Shown: positions 33,960 through 44,022, counted from the stretch's first letter. The stretch is 64,000 nucleotides of DNA from Pomphorhynchus laevis (GCA_012934845.2 WNNJ02000822.1:1-64000), one strand, 5' to 3'. Made by a program: numbers and translations. Notes: a model not told the origin generated them from the letters alone.

Positions 33960-35170
33960 AATTGCTCCTAGCCAATATTTGAAATCGCGAATAGAATATT
34001 CTTCGCATCATTTTTGGATGTTTTTAATGTAGATTTTATTGCTATACCTCGATGACGTTTCCAGTGTGAGTCATTGCTCGAACGGAACACCATTTTTGAA
34101 TACGTGCATTTTCCATACGCAAAACATGTCCAAGAAAACGTAATCTGTTTTTTGTTATAATTTGAATTACAGAATCCCCAATACCGCATTTTTACGCACA
34201 GTGTGACAAAACGATAGTATTTTGCTGAAGCAGTATGAATTCTAGTAATCATATATTGTAAATCAGCTGCAGTTTCCGCTAAAAGAGCGACATGGTCAAC
34301 ACATGTGAGATCAGCAAGTAAACAATTGTTGGGGTAAATTCGGATGCCTTCTGGTTGCTCGTCTAACATTCTCCGAGTAACTCATCGATTGTAAGATTAA
34401 ACAACTCCGGAAACAAAACTCCACCTTTTTTAACTCCTGAGCAAGCCGGAAAGGGTATTCCCACATGACCATTCTCGGCTACAATGGATTCAGTTTGTCG
34501 ATAAAGAGCCTCAATTATTTCGCATATCTGTGTAGGAACTCAGAAGTTCCGCAATATACGCAACATCACTGCACGATTTATACTATCAAACGCTGCTTTT
34601 AAGTCAAGAAAAGCAATGACAGTCGGTTGGCGAAATTCGAACCCTAAATCCATTAAGATGCCGATTGCGGGGGTTGTTCGTCGAGCGAGCAGACTGTTAG
34701 CTCAGTTTCACACAAACTATTCAAACGGCGAATTATTTTAAATTTGGATTGGCTTTTTTCTTTTTTTCCATAATGTACAGTGTGTCACTTTGAGCCGTGC
34801 CCGTAATGTTGTCGACAAAATAATAATGTGGATAAGGCCATCTCAGCTCAACATTACTCCACCTACCGTAATATTTGATCTATGCAGCCTATGTGAGGCC
34901 TGAAACCTGCTTGATTCGCTCGAAGTTGAGATTCTCTCAATGGGCAATTTCTATTTAGAATGATCGATTTGAGAACTTTATAAGCGACAGGTAAGAGTGA
35001 AATACCTCGATAGCTTGAGCAGTCACAATGATCGCTTTTTTAAAAATAGGGATTATGAATGATGTTTCCCAATCTCCAGGAATCCTCTTCTGTTCCCAAA
35101 TATCGCCAAATAGCTTGTGCTACCTATCATTAATAGCGAAAATTTGTAAAGGAATGACCGGTTCTTTAAT
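33960..35170 (-). mobile_element. Decayed LINE, RTE/SR2-like RT
   Basis: Minus-strand RT remains. Near 35,110 is LFGDIWEQKRIPGDWETSFIIP followed by IFKK (fingers); near 34,590 is IAFLDLKAAFDSIN (motif A); near 34,430 is SGVKKGGVLFPELFN (motif B); 34,250-34,340 has ADLTCVDHVALLAETAADLQ, where the usual FADD is changed to CVDH. Stops and shifts break the frame, and the catalytic site is lost. The block style resembles RTE/SR2 elements, but the clade is not certain. No endonuclease part was found. Confidence 0.75.
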
Positions 35171-35641
35171 TGGTGTTATTATAAACAAAGAATATCAACT
35201 TACATTAATTTAATAGATTCAAAATACCAGGTAAAACTAAAGATCATTACGCTATTAATATTTGTAATTTTTATGTGCGCTATGAATTAAATCAGCTAAC
35301 TGAGTCTACGTATTTAATATAATTATAAAATAAACAAAACATAATAATGCTAAATCAAAATTTAATAATTAAATAATAAAATTAATAATTGTTTTTAGAT
35401 TTTCTATAATTAAAATCAAGTTAAAAAATGAAATTTAAAATAAACGTCATTTTTATGAATTGACTAATAAATAACAGACGTTGTATCAGAATAAGAATTA
35501 GAAGTCATCAGGAGGAACTGCTATGCTATCAGGTTTCGGCCCCTAACTCCTCTACCCAACATAGCAGCAGGGCCAAATACATGCTAATGATGTATTTCCT
35601 CTGAAATAACTATCTAGTATCTTATTCTAATACAAAGTATA

Positions 35642-36328
35642 TTATTTATTATCCATCCATAAAAATTTGCCACTTAAGAGTTTAAATTTATTCTTTATAT
35701 TATTGTGTTGATTTATATATTTTACTATTTTCTGCTTGATGTTATTTTTATAGTAATCTAGTTTAAAATATGTATCTATTAAATTATTTAAATGATTTTG
35801 AAGAAAGCCAATATCATTACATATTGTTGCAATTCTTAAAATTTCATTATTTAATGTATTATATTTTATATTATATGGTATGCATGAATGCTCATGCAAA
35901 AATATGTTTCTTGTAAATTTAAATATGTCATCTTTACGATATAAATTAATAGTAGTTTTAGTTAATGTTAATTTAATGTTCATATCTAGATATACACCTT
36001 CTTTATCATTAATATTGGTTTTGTTAAGAATAAGGCTTTCTGGATAAATGTGCTCACTAATTGAATAAAAATTATTAGAATTAAATACACATATATCATC
36101 AATGTATCGAAACATATATTTCATATATTTATATTGTTTAGATTTAGTTTTTACACAGTTATGAACAAATTCATATTCTATAAAGCTTAAAAACAAGTCA
36201 GCTATAATTGGGCTACTATTACCACCCATTGGAACACATTTTACTTGTCTAAATATAGATGTCCCTACTTTTAAATAATTTTGATTGATCAAAATATTTA
36301 AGGATTCTATTAATTCAATTTTATCCAT
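35642..36328 (-). CDS. PLE copy E: RT C-terminal part
   Basis: 228 residues with motif B (VPMGGNSSPIIADL), motif C FRYIDDICVFN and the WMDNK terminus, matching copies A and D almost residue for residue. It continues the RT whose first part lies at 36,444-36,944. Confidence 0.85.
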   Translation of the reverse strand: MDKIELIESLNILINQNYLKVGTSIFRQVKCVPMGGNSSPIIADLFLSFIEYEFVHNCVKTKSKQYKYMKYMFRYIDDICVFNSNNFYSISEHIYPESLILNKTNINDKEGVYLDMNIKLTLTKTTINLYRKDDIFKFTRNIFLHEHSCIPYNIKYNTLNNEILRIATICNDIGFLQNHLNNLIDTYFKLDYYKNNIKQKIVKYINQHNNIKNKFKLLSGKFLWMDNK

Positions 36329-36443
36329 ATATTTATATTTATTTGATGGTTTAATTTTTGTTAGATAGGCGTTATAATTATTATAACATATATATGTATA
36401 TCTTTTTCCGAATATAAGATTAATTAATTTTACTAACGCTTCT

Positions 36444-36944
36444 TTAATATCTACTAAATCCTAGATTTGTATAAAGAGTACTAAAATCGTATGTATTTAT
36501 ATTTTGAAAATTTATTCCTTTTGTCTGTTCTAAAAATTCTTTTGTAGAATTAATACTGAAATAGTGTTTTATACCAGTATTAATTTCGATTACCTTGCAA
36601 TATTTTTTAAAGTGTGCTTTAATTACTTTAAGTATTTTATTCATATAGACAGAAAGTGGTTTTAATGTACATTTAAACGCACTACATATGAACCTAGGTT
36701 TTATTGGATTTTTATGTAATTTTGGATTCCAATATAATATAGGTATAGTTTTATTATCTAATTCAACCTTTATACCCTTTTTATCCATTATAGAACAGTG
36801 ACTTGTAATAATTGTTTCTAAACTCAACTCACTACGTTCATATGTTGGATTTACATTTAAATCATTAGAATTAACCTCTTTCATTAGTATATTCATAATA
36901 AAGCTTTTTGCATATGAAGACAAAGTTATTACTAGCTTTATCAA
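36444..36944 (-). CDS. PLE copy E: RT first part
   Basis: 166 residues covering the RT fingers (WNPKLHKNPIKPRFI) and motif A (TYDFSTLYTNL). The match to copy D is near complete. Confidence 0.85.
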   Translation of the reverse strand: MIKLVITLSSYAKSFIMNILMKEVNSNDLNVNPTYERSELSLETIITSHCSIMDKKGIKVELDNKTIPILYWNPKLHKNPIKPRFICSAFKCTLKPLSVYMNKILKVIKAHFKKYCKVIEINTGIKHYFSINSTKEFLEQTKGINFQNINTYDFSTLYTNLGFSRY

Positions 36945-37158
36945 TAGTTGTTATTATATAGTTATCCTTTAATTTAGTAAGTTCTTTATACATATCTTTA
37001 TTAATTTTATCTTTCCTTTTATAATTGTTTGTTATTTTCATTTTATTTTTAATTTTATCAAATATATAATCTTTCCAAATTTTTATCTTAGATATATTCG
37101 AGCTTTCACTATTAATCAGCTTACTAAAGTAATCATTTAAGTTATTATATAACGAATT

Positions 37159-37887
37159 TTAAATTTTATTTTTGTCGTTGTTATTATTTAATCTATATTT
37201 ATACCCTTTTGATAGCAGCTTTCTTAATTCACAATTTTCAATTAATTCTAGATTATGGGTACATATGTGTTCATTTATTTTATCAAAACTAAGACTTTTA
37301 CAATTGCATTCTGTTTCCATTATGTTTCTAATATTATCGTTACATATTGATTTTAATTCTTTATTATAATTACAAATTTTTCGTCCTAATGGTGGTAGGA
37401 GTTTATACCTTATTTTAGGAATATATTTACTTAAATCTGACCCTATTATTTCTTTACTTTTAGAATTATTTAAAAGTCCGGCTATATTTATGTTATCTAT
37501 ACATTTATTAATGAAGTTTATGGTTAATGTATATTTTCTATTGTTATTATTAACATTTATTGTACGATTATAGTATTTTGTATTACAATAACTGTCTATT
37601 ATACAACTTAGCCTATCATAGTCGTTAATTAATTTTTGATTTATTGAACATATGATATCTTTAGAAAAACTTCTTATATTTACATAAAGATCTTTTAGCT
37701 TATTATCTCTTAAAAGTTGTTTTAATATTTCTAATCGTTCATTTATATACATATCTTTTTTAATATTTTTAACTCTATTTTTCTTATTCCTTTTATCACC
37801 ATGACTTCTTGGTTTGCGTTTAACCGGATTATTATAATATAGTTGTTTATTATGTATTATACTACTTCTGCTAATTACTTGTAACAC
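37159..37887 (-). CDS. PLE copy E: linker domain
   Basis: 242 residues, the same basic Asn-rich linker as at 30,626-31,354. It follows the GIY-YIG remainder at about 37,890-38,088, which reads ILEHIIEENISILNQKL and EDFWIKTLNSMYPLG, so the nuclease-linker-RT order is directly visible here. Confidence 0.8.
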   Translation of the reverse strand: MLQVISRSSIIHNKQLYYNNPVKRKPRSHGDKRNKKNRVKNIKKDMYINERLEILKQLLRDNKLKDLYVNIRSFSKDIICSINQKLINDYDRLSCIIDSYCNTKYYNRTINVNNNNRKYTLTINFINKCIDNINIAGLLNNSKSKEIIGSDLSKYIPKIRYKLLPPLGRKICNYNKELKSICNDNIRNIMETECNCKSLSFDKINEHICTHNLELIENCELRKLLSKGYKYRLNNNNDKNKI

Positions 37888-38078
37888 TACATTCTATCCT
37901 AATGGGTACATAGAATTTAGCGTTTTAATCCAAAAATCTTCTTTTTCTAATAGTTTTTGATTTAATATTGAAATGTTTTCTTCGATAATATGTTCTAAAA
38001 TAAATAATTTACAGTTTTTAATATGATGTCCTATAAATCTCATATGTTTATGAAATATAGTTTGACTATTATGCTGTA

Positions 38079-38088
38079 TATTATATAT
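38079..38088. repeat. Target-site duplication, left, of LINE copy 2
   Basis: tattatatat, repeated at 41,795-41,804. The uninterrupted PLE sequence at 9,880 and 10,585 (reverse complement) shows a single copy, which supports the insertion boundaries. Confidence 0.7.
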
Positions 38089-38164
38089 AGATATATATTA
38101 TATATAATCGGATATATATTATATATCCGATTATATCCGATAATCGGATATATATATTATATAT

Positions 38165-41077
38165 CCGATTTCGTCTATATCTGTAGGCCGCGAGACCGTC
38201 ATTACCGCGGTCAACTCTTTTTCTTCAGCGTCGGGACCAGGTTGCCTGGGGCTAAGACCGGAGCATCTCCAGGACATGTTACGAGCAAATAGCGGCGGTT
38301 CGCTAGCAGAAAACCTGACGCACCTTGTCAACCACCTTCTGGCGGGACTAGCACCCTCTGAAGTGGCGCCTTACATAGCCGGCGCGAACTTGATCGCACT
38401 TCCCAAAAAGGACGGGGGTATAAGACCAATTGCCGTTGGCGAAACTCTACGCCGTCTGTGCTCGAAATGCATATGTCTCCAACTCCGCAAACGTTTCGCT
38501 GGTCTACTACAACCAACACAACTAGGAGTAGCAACGCCTAACGCAGTGGAAAGGATCGTTCACAACATCCGACGAATCCACGAACTTCACGCCAACGACA
38601 ACAACTGGGCCTGGGCAAAGATCGATCTTTCAAACGCCTTCAACTCATTGTCCAGAGCGCACTTACGAGCAACTGTCCGAGAGAACGTCCCAGAGCTCTT
38701 GCCATGGTTGGACTTTTCATACAAGTGCAAGGCACCCCTTTGTTTGGGCCCGCAGGACCCTCTCAATTCATGTGAAGGAGTCCAGCAGGGTGATCCATTG
38801 GGCCCGTTCCTCTTCGCGTTGGCCATTAAGAAAACGATTGAACACGTTTCTCATATCCCTGGAATAAACCTCAACATGTGGTACCTGGACGATGGCATAG
38901 TCGGCGGGACGCCTTCGGCAATCGCATCCGCACTCGGCTGGCTAGACACGAGTTTCAAGGCGATTAAATTGCAGCTAAATTGGCGAAAGACAGAGGTCAT
39001 CGGCACGCCTAAAGCCGTTAGCTCTTGCTTGGCCCTACTATCCGAGGTGGTTTCGGAGAACACCTCTGGAAACATGCACTTGTTAGGCATACCCATCGGT
39101 GACGAGTCCTTCATAGAAACCCACCTGACAAACGAAATTCTGCCACCGCTAATCCAGACAATTGAAGCAGTAGCCAAGCTGCCAGACCCTCAAGTCGGAT
39201 ACCTCCTACTCAAACACTGCGCTTCCTCGTCCAGGATAAACCACCTTCTCCGTTCAGTTGATCCAAGGATTACAAAAACGTTTTGTCAGTCATTCGACAG
39301 ACAAATCGCCAGCGCCTTTCAGAAAATATGCGCGTGTCAACTACACGAAGCAGCGAAATCACAGATGACACTCCCAATCCGTCTGGGAGGATTTGGCCTA
39401 AGATGCAATGCGGCGCATGTCCAGAGCGCATTTATACATAGCATGATGCAGGTCGGAGAAGAATACAGTCTGGATCCTACACTTTTTCCTGGCTATTCAG
39501 AGGCATTAGCCACCCTTAGAACCACAGTGGGATCTCACTTCATATTGTCAACGGATGGCGGTCAATCATCAACCTCACGCCTGATTGAAAATCTCGCCTC
39601 GACACAGCTTATACAATCAGCTAGCGAAATGGATCGTGCCCGACTACATGCAGTGTCGTGTCCAAAAGCCGGGGCTTGGCATAGCGCTGTACCAAATGCG
39701 GCATCTGGAACGGAATTAACACCCCCACAGTTATGTATTCTAGTCCGCATGTGGCTTGGAATTCCTTTACACGAAAGAAATTATAGATGCGGCTGCTGCA
39801 TGCGCATAGCTGATAAGGAAGGCATACACTCGCTAACATGCCAATACGGGGGTTACCAAGGACTGCGGCATAATGCTATTCGTGACGTGGTATTCGCAGC
39901 CGCACAATCAGCCCGGATGGATGTAGCTCTGGAAGTGCGAGGTATTATCCCGGACCTACGTGAACGGCCGGCAGACATCCTATTTTATGGGGACCCTCCC
40001 CATGCAATCGACTTTGCAGTCACTCACCCCCAACAGACGGCATACCGTCGCTCAGCTGCTAACGCAAAGCTCGCCGCCGCTACATCGTATGCGATTAATG
40101 TTAAAGACCGAAAGTACAAGAGCAGGGTCGAAGCAGCGGGGTATATATTCTCAGCCGCTGTAGTGGAGTCGTTTGGGGGATGGAATGAAGAGGGAAACAG
40201 GGTCATCAAACGGGTTGCAAATAACATGAGCCGGACAAGCGGAGTCACTTACGCCGTGACGATCACGCATTTATACCAGCGCATCTCTATTGCAATAATG
40301 AGAGGCAACGCCAAAGCAATGCTAGCGTCACTTGATCAGATCCCAATATCCACATTTGATGGTGGACACCAGGAAACAGGTGAACCCGGGAAACGCCTCT
40401 TCGAGCCAGACACTTGTGCTTCGAGCCGAACTCGTGATGTGATAAGACTACCCTGTATGACTAGACGTTGTGATACATATAACACCAGATCAATTGAAAC
40501 TGAGCATAATGCTGTGAGCGCCACTTCTACGATAGTCGCAGATAATGAACCGATAAACAAGCATGCGTCTCAATGTAACAATGACATTCCTGCCAATATC
40601 ACTAAGCACGATACTCCATTCGATGCTACTAATGATGTTTTTCAGCATCATCATTCCCAGCTTAATGTCGACGATAATGACGATACTGATGTAGCCAAAT
40701 CTCTTACCAAAGTTAGAAAGCAATCGTCGGACTACGGTCAAACAGATTTCGAAAAAGAAATGATATTTACTTATTGTGCAACTACAACTGATGCTGAAAG
40801 TCATCTATTGATGTCTGCTAATTCACCGACAGGACAAGTTACCGATCAAATAAATAAGATCCAACAACTTGGTGAGCTGCATCAGAGTTCAATGCATCCC
40901 TTAGCTAGTAATGATATGCAAATAAATAATAATCAAATGAACGAATACAATAATCTAATTTGTTGTCCAATCAAGGATAATGATAACTTGACGATAAAAT
41001 TAAAAGGATCATCTCAACAGGGATTGGAGTTTGAATCGTCATCATTTTACTTAACAGCAATTCAACAATACCAATGA
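38165..41077 (+). CDS. LINE copy 2: RT, zinc finger, RLE polyprotein
   Basis: One unbroken frame; counting from the first ATG (38,276) it is 933 residues, with 37 more in frame upstream. RT: LIALPKKDGGIRPIAVGE near 39-56, motif A Asp117, motif B QQGDP 170-174, motif C YLDDG 203-207, all intact. CCHC finger Cys505, Cys508, His518, Cys522. Restriction-like endonuclease: PD 559-560, Asp567, Asp579 and a KYKSR segment near 613. Residues about 690-933 are a polar tail rich in Asn, His, Ser and Asp that has no counterpart in R2-like proteins I know. N-terminal finger and start are missing through truncation, so the copy cannot move by itself. Group: RLE-bearing LINEs (R2/NeSL/Utopia side); finer placement needs a tree. 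Confidence 0.9.
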   Translation, partial: PISSISVGRETVITAVNSFSSASGPGCLGLRPEHLQDMLRANSGGSLAENLTHLVNHLLAGLAPSEVAPYIAGANLIALPKKDGGIRPIAVGETLRRLCSKCICLQLRKRFAGLLQPTQLGVATPNAVERIVHNIRRIHELHANDNNWAWAKIDLSNAFNSLSRAHLRATVRENVPELLPWLDFSYKCKAPLCLGPQDPLNSCEGVQQGDPLGPFLFALAIKKTIEHVSHIPGINLNMWYLDDGIVGGTPSAIASALGWLDTSFKAIKLQLNWRKTEVIGTPKAVSSCLALLSEVVSENTSGNMHLLGIPIGDESFIETHLTNEILPPLIQTIEAVAKLPDPQVGYLLLKHCASSSRINHLLRSVDPRITKTFCQSFDRQIASAFQKICACQLHEAAKSQMTLPIRLGGFGLRCNAAHVQSAFIHSMMQVGEEYSLDPTLFPGYSEALATLRTTVGSHFILSTDGGQSSTSRLIENLASTQLIQSASEMDRARLHAVSCPKAGAWHSAVPNAASGTELTPPQLCILVRMWLGIPLHERNYRCGCCMRIADKEGIHSLTCQYGGYQGLRHNAIRDVVFAAAQSARMDVALEVRGIIPDLRERPADILFYGDPPHAIDFAVTHPQQTAYRRSAANAKLAAATSYAINVKDRKYKSRVEAAGYIFSAAVVESFGGWNEEGNRVIKRVANNMSRTSGVTYAVTITHLYQRISIAIMRGNAKAMLASLDQIPISTFDGGHQETGEPGKRLFEPDTCASSRTRDVIRLPCMTRRCDTYNTRSIETEHNAVSATSTIVADNEPINKHASQCNNDIPANITKHDTPFDATNDVFQHHHSQLNVDDNDDTDVAKSLTKVRKQSSDYGQTDFEKEMIFTYCATTTDAESHLLMSANSPTGQVTDQINKIQQLGELHQSSMHPLASNDMQINNNQMNEYNNLICCPIKDNDNLTIKLKGSSQQGLEFESSSFYLTAIQQYQ

Positions 41078-41343
41078 TGTCATTTACATCATATGATCCT
41101 AAATATGGGCTTGATTGCAATCCATCGAATGAATTTGCAAAATTTGCTTCTGGTTCTATCAACGAACCCGGTGCCGACGAATCTGCTGCGCCTTTCTTTG
41201 TATCATCGAGTAGTAACCAAGAAGAAACTATGATTGACAATGGTAAAACCAGAATTTCCACGATGAATTGCAGCCAATCTAGTGTTGCCGATCATACACC
41301 CGACAATTGTAATGATCATCTCAACCAGATCATTCATCAGTAA
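41074..41343 (+). CDS. LINE copy 2: downstream frame, first part
   Basis: 89 residues, MMSFTSYDPKYGLD onward, starting at an ATGA overlap with the polyprotein stop. The overlap is identical in copy 1. Such overlaps allow coupled termination and re-initiation in some LINEs. No known domain; the composition resembles the polyprotein tail. Confidence 0.55.
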   Translation: MMSFTSYDPKYGLDCNPSNEFAKFASGSINEPGADESAAPFFVSSSSNQEETMIDNGKTRISTMNCSQSSVADHTPDNCNDHLNQIIHQ

Positions 41344-41349
41344 CTCAAC

Positions 41350-41751
41350 ATGTGTGATGATCTTATACTACCCGACAATGTTGTTGATGTTCAAGGTGTT
41401 GAGCATGATCAACATGACGACGCACCATCGGCAGTACAAATGATAGCGACAACAAATATCGCCAATCACTTAATTACGAATAAAAGTAGTAATATCGCAT
41501 CAATTTTGAAGAGCTGCTCAAACATGGTTCGAAGAAATAACGAATTCATTACAACCGCCACCACCGCAGCCGCGTATACATCAACCGAATCGGAAGATAG
41601 TGGTCACAGCAACGCTCATGGATCGCATGAACATGATAGCGAAGAATATCAGCGATCACAAAGAAATAACTCTAAAAAGTACAGTAATAAGCCGGAGCTT
41701 ACAAAATCCTTGCCGATCGGTGAGGATTTAGAATCTGATCATTCATTATAG
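41350..41751 (+). CDS. LINE copy 2: downstream frame, second part
   Basis: 133 residues, MCDDLILPDN onward, in the same frame as the part before it and separated by one TAA that both copies share. Polar and low in complexity, with a basic cluster near the end. Unknown function. Confidence 0.55.
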   Translation: MCDDLILPDNVVDVQGVEHDQHDDAPSAVQMIATTNIANHLITNKSSNIASILKSCSNMVRRNNEFITTATTAAAYTSTESEDSGHSNAHGSHEHDSEEYQRSQRNNSKKYSNKPELTKSLPIGEDLESDHSL

Positions 41752-41840
41752 TTACTTTGGATATTTTTTGTATAATGCTTTTGCTCTTAAAAAATATTAT
41801 ATATGTGTTGCCTAAACCTAGTTTTTAACATTTGATATGT

Positions 41841-42059
41841 TTATCCTATATATTGCAATCCACATGCGCATTGTATTAGATACACTACACCTGCGGTATT
41901 GCAGTTACAATTATTATTAATATTTAATGAAAAACATTTGTTTGTCGTATTACTTACAATACAATTATTATTATTTATAACATCACAAACTATACAATTT
42001 TTTTTGTTACATTTAAAAGATCTAAAATTGAAATCATTAGTACTTACGTATTTTTCCAA
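41841..42059 (-). CDS. PLE copy E: Cys-rich segment and GIY-YIG start
   Basis: 72 residues: a CNKKNCIVC cluster with further cysteines (a probable zinc-binding unit that precedes GIY-YIG in many PLEs), then VVYLIQCACGLQYIG, the GIY and YIG half-motifs of the nuclease. The domain continues beyond the LINE insertion. GIY-YIG makes the nick that primes reverse transcription in PLEs. The protein start is upstream and was not identified. Confidence 0.8.
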   Translation of the reverse strand: MEKYVSTNDFNFRSFKCNKKNCIVCDVINNNNCIVSNTTNKCFSLNINNNCNCNTAGVVYLIQCACGLQYIG

Positions 42060-42109
42060 TATGGTAAAATACGATAATATGGTAAAATAATTTTTCCAAT
42101 TATTAAAAA

Positions 42110-43790
42110 TCAGTTTTTAATAATTTTAAAATAATCGAAATGTAATTAATATCATTTACTAATGATACACATTTCATGATCGGTTTGTAAAAAATAAATA
42201 TTCTCCGAAAGGTTACGACGTTCGGGTCGAATATAATTTGTTTTGCTGAACCATCCACTACAAATCAAAAATACTCATGATAAAAAATATATGCGATTTA
42301 TTGGAAAGGGCTGCATTTTCAGTTAATATATCAAACAAGGAAATTTTGAATTTTGTTTTATGGCGTCTGCTAGAAGCAAAATAAAAATCGATTAAAGTTA
42401 TTTTTTTATAGCGGTCTAAGAAGGCCTAATCCCCTTTAGTAATTATAAAAATACATTATTTTCCTACGTTATCAATAATGTTTTGTATCATAGCTTTATG
42501 AAAGCTGCAAATGCTTTGGAAAGAGAAGTTAACTTTAACATCAGTGCATACAGTAGCTGTGAGAATATTGATTTAGTCTCAATATACAAAGAGTATATCT
42601 ATGCCTACAAACAAAGAATTGGCAAATACCCATTGGTCATAAGAAATGATCGATCCAAATTAGCAATGTAGGCATACGACTTTAAAAAGCATTGTGTATT
42701 AAATAAATTATTTATTAAAAAAGGGTTAATTGTTTCTTGATTATTAAACATTACAGAATAGGCTTTATTGTTTATTAAAATATATTGATTTATTAATATC
42801 AGTGAGTAAATTATCGAAATTGTAATTTTGCTGATAATAAACTAATATTATTAATATTTTTAAATATTTGTTTATTGCATGCAATAACTTTACTAAATAC
42901 AAAAACATTATCACCAAATATAAGATCTAATCAACTAACGTATTTTACCTATTTTATACTATTCATGAATTAAAATTAATGTTTAATAAAAAATTAATAA
43001 TTAAATAATAAATAATTAAATAATTTTGTTTTTATTTTTTATAATAAATATTATACAGAAATAACACAAAACACTTGTCAGAAAGTAATAGAAACAAAAA
43101 TTACAAATAATAGGTGACAGGATCTACATAAGATTCTTATTGTACTTCCATCATTTGTCTTTTTGGTGACCACTTTATTTGTTGCACAGCAAACAAATAA
43201 TGTTGCCTATGCTTGCGAGTTTTTAAAACATTTTTAATATTTTCCAATAAACTCTTACATTCTCCGGAATCTCGTATCTAGCTCGATCAAACTTGGCCTG
43301 TAGTTAGCGAAATGCCGAACTGTACGTCAAGGCTAAGTTGAAAAAAGTAGCAACCTCCCCCAAGTTTTAATCAGTATCTCTATTTAGGAGAATATCACGT
43401 TTCGTGCGTCCTGCATACTGAAACTGATGATTTATTTGTTTCCGCGTTTATTCCCTTTATAGAAATTGCTGGAATAATGCTGATAAACAATACCCAAAAT
43501 TTACTAAACAAATCTTTGCTCGGTATATTTCATTGCGGATAATTAATAGTTTATTGCCGATGACGGCCGCTTCTTGCGTGTACGTAAAATTTCATTTCGA
43601 AAAATTTACTGTACATCTACATTTCTTATTTACCTGGACTAGGCTGATATATTAGTGTGTCCAGAAACGAAATTATTTGGTTGTCGTAGTGATCTAGCAT
43701 TAAGATAAGGTAGGAAGTACCATTGAGTGCCTGGCAAATTTTGAATAAAGCGAAACTAGTCAGAAATAAATAATATTTTCTTTCAACCAC
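42110..43790. other. AT-rich spacer
   Basis: Nothing recognised except a possible terminal exon at 42,492-42,671 (listed separately). Confidence 0.4.
42492..42671 (+). CDS. Candidate terminal exon, unrecognised
   Basis: After a tcatag acceptor-like word, an open frame reads MKAANALEREVNFNIS ... CENIDLVSIYKEYIYAYKQ and ends RSKLAM. The amino-acid mix is more protein-like than the surrounding chance frames. It is followed by AT-rich sequence with AATAAA-like words. No family was recognised; it may be the last exon of a host gene or a relic. Confidence 0.25.
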   Translation, partial: SFMKAANALEREVNFNISAYSSCENIDLVSIYKEYIYAYKQRIGKYPLVIRNDRSKLAM

Positions 43791-43810
43791 CAGTTATTCA
43801 TTTTTCTAAA

Positions 43811-44022
43811 ATATATGGTAGTATTATGATTGATCATAATAAAAAACGGAAAAGCTACTGGACCAGATGGAATTCCTGGCGAGGCTTGGAAACTCACCGG
43901 ACTTGCAGGCATAGAAATATATGGTAGTATTATGATTGATCATAATCAAAAAACGGAAAAGCTACTGGACCAGATGGAATTCCTGGCGAGGTTTGGAAAC
44001 TCACCGGACTTGCGGGCATAGC
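43811..44022 (+). repeat. 106-bp tandem duplication at the RTE 5' end
   Basis: The segment atatatggtagtattatg through the first RTE codons occurs twice, starting at 43,811 and 43,917, with only a few differences. Both copies contain the 18-bp target sequence plus the element start. Confidence 0.9.
43823..43840. repeat. Target-site duplication, left, of the RTE LINE
   Basis: attatgattgatcataat, found again directly after the element tail at 45,383-45,400 (18 bp, exact). Confidence 0.9.

Larger units (their letters stand above)
38089..41794 (+). mobile_element. RLE-type LINE copy 2, 5'-truncated
   Basis: A plus-strand LINE inserted into PLE copy E. The 5' end is cut within the RT lead-in. At the junction, 38,089-38,164 is filler made of repeated and inverted tatatccgat words, matching the first LINE bases. 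All downstream frames are open. It is very similar to copy 1 but ends differently after about 41,745. The insertion is young: the frames are unbroken and the host PLE is itself from a recent family. Confidence 0.9.
35283..42070 (-). mobile_element. PLE copy E with N-terminal GIY-YIG, split by a LINE
   Basis: The most complete permuted PLE. On the minus strand, from the 5' side: a Cys-rich segment and GIY-YIG start (41,841-42,059), the RLE-LINE copy 2 as an insertion (38,089-41,794), the rest of the GIY-YIG (about 37,890-38,088), the linker (37,159-37,887), the RT (35,642-36,944) and the 3' region (35,283-35,640). The PLE without the LINE is about 3.1 kb. It is broken at a few points. GIY-YIG ahead of RT is the diagnostic order of Naiad/Chlamys-type PLEs and differs from the classic Penelope order. 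Confidence 0.9.

Noticed and set aside
38328-38826. Open frames on the strand opposite the LINE RT (and their twins at 24,106-24,813)
   Set aside because: They mirror the RT codons in another frame and occur in both LINE copies at matching places; no independent domain.
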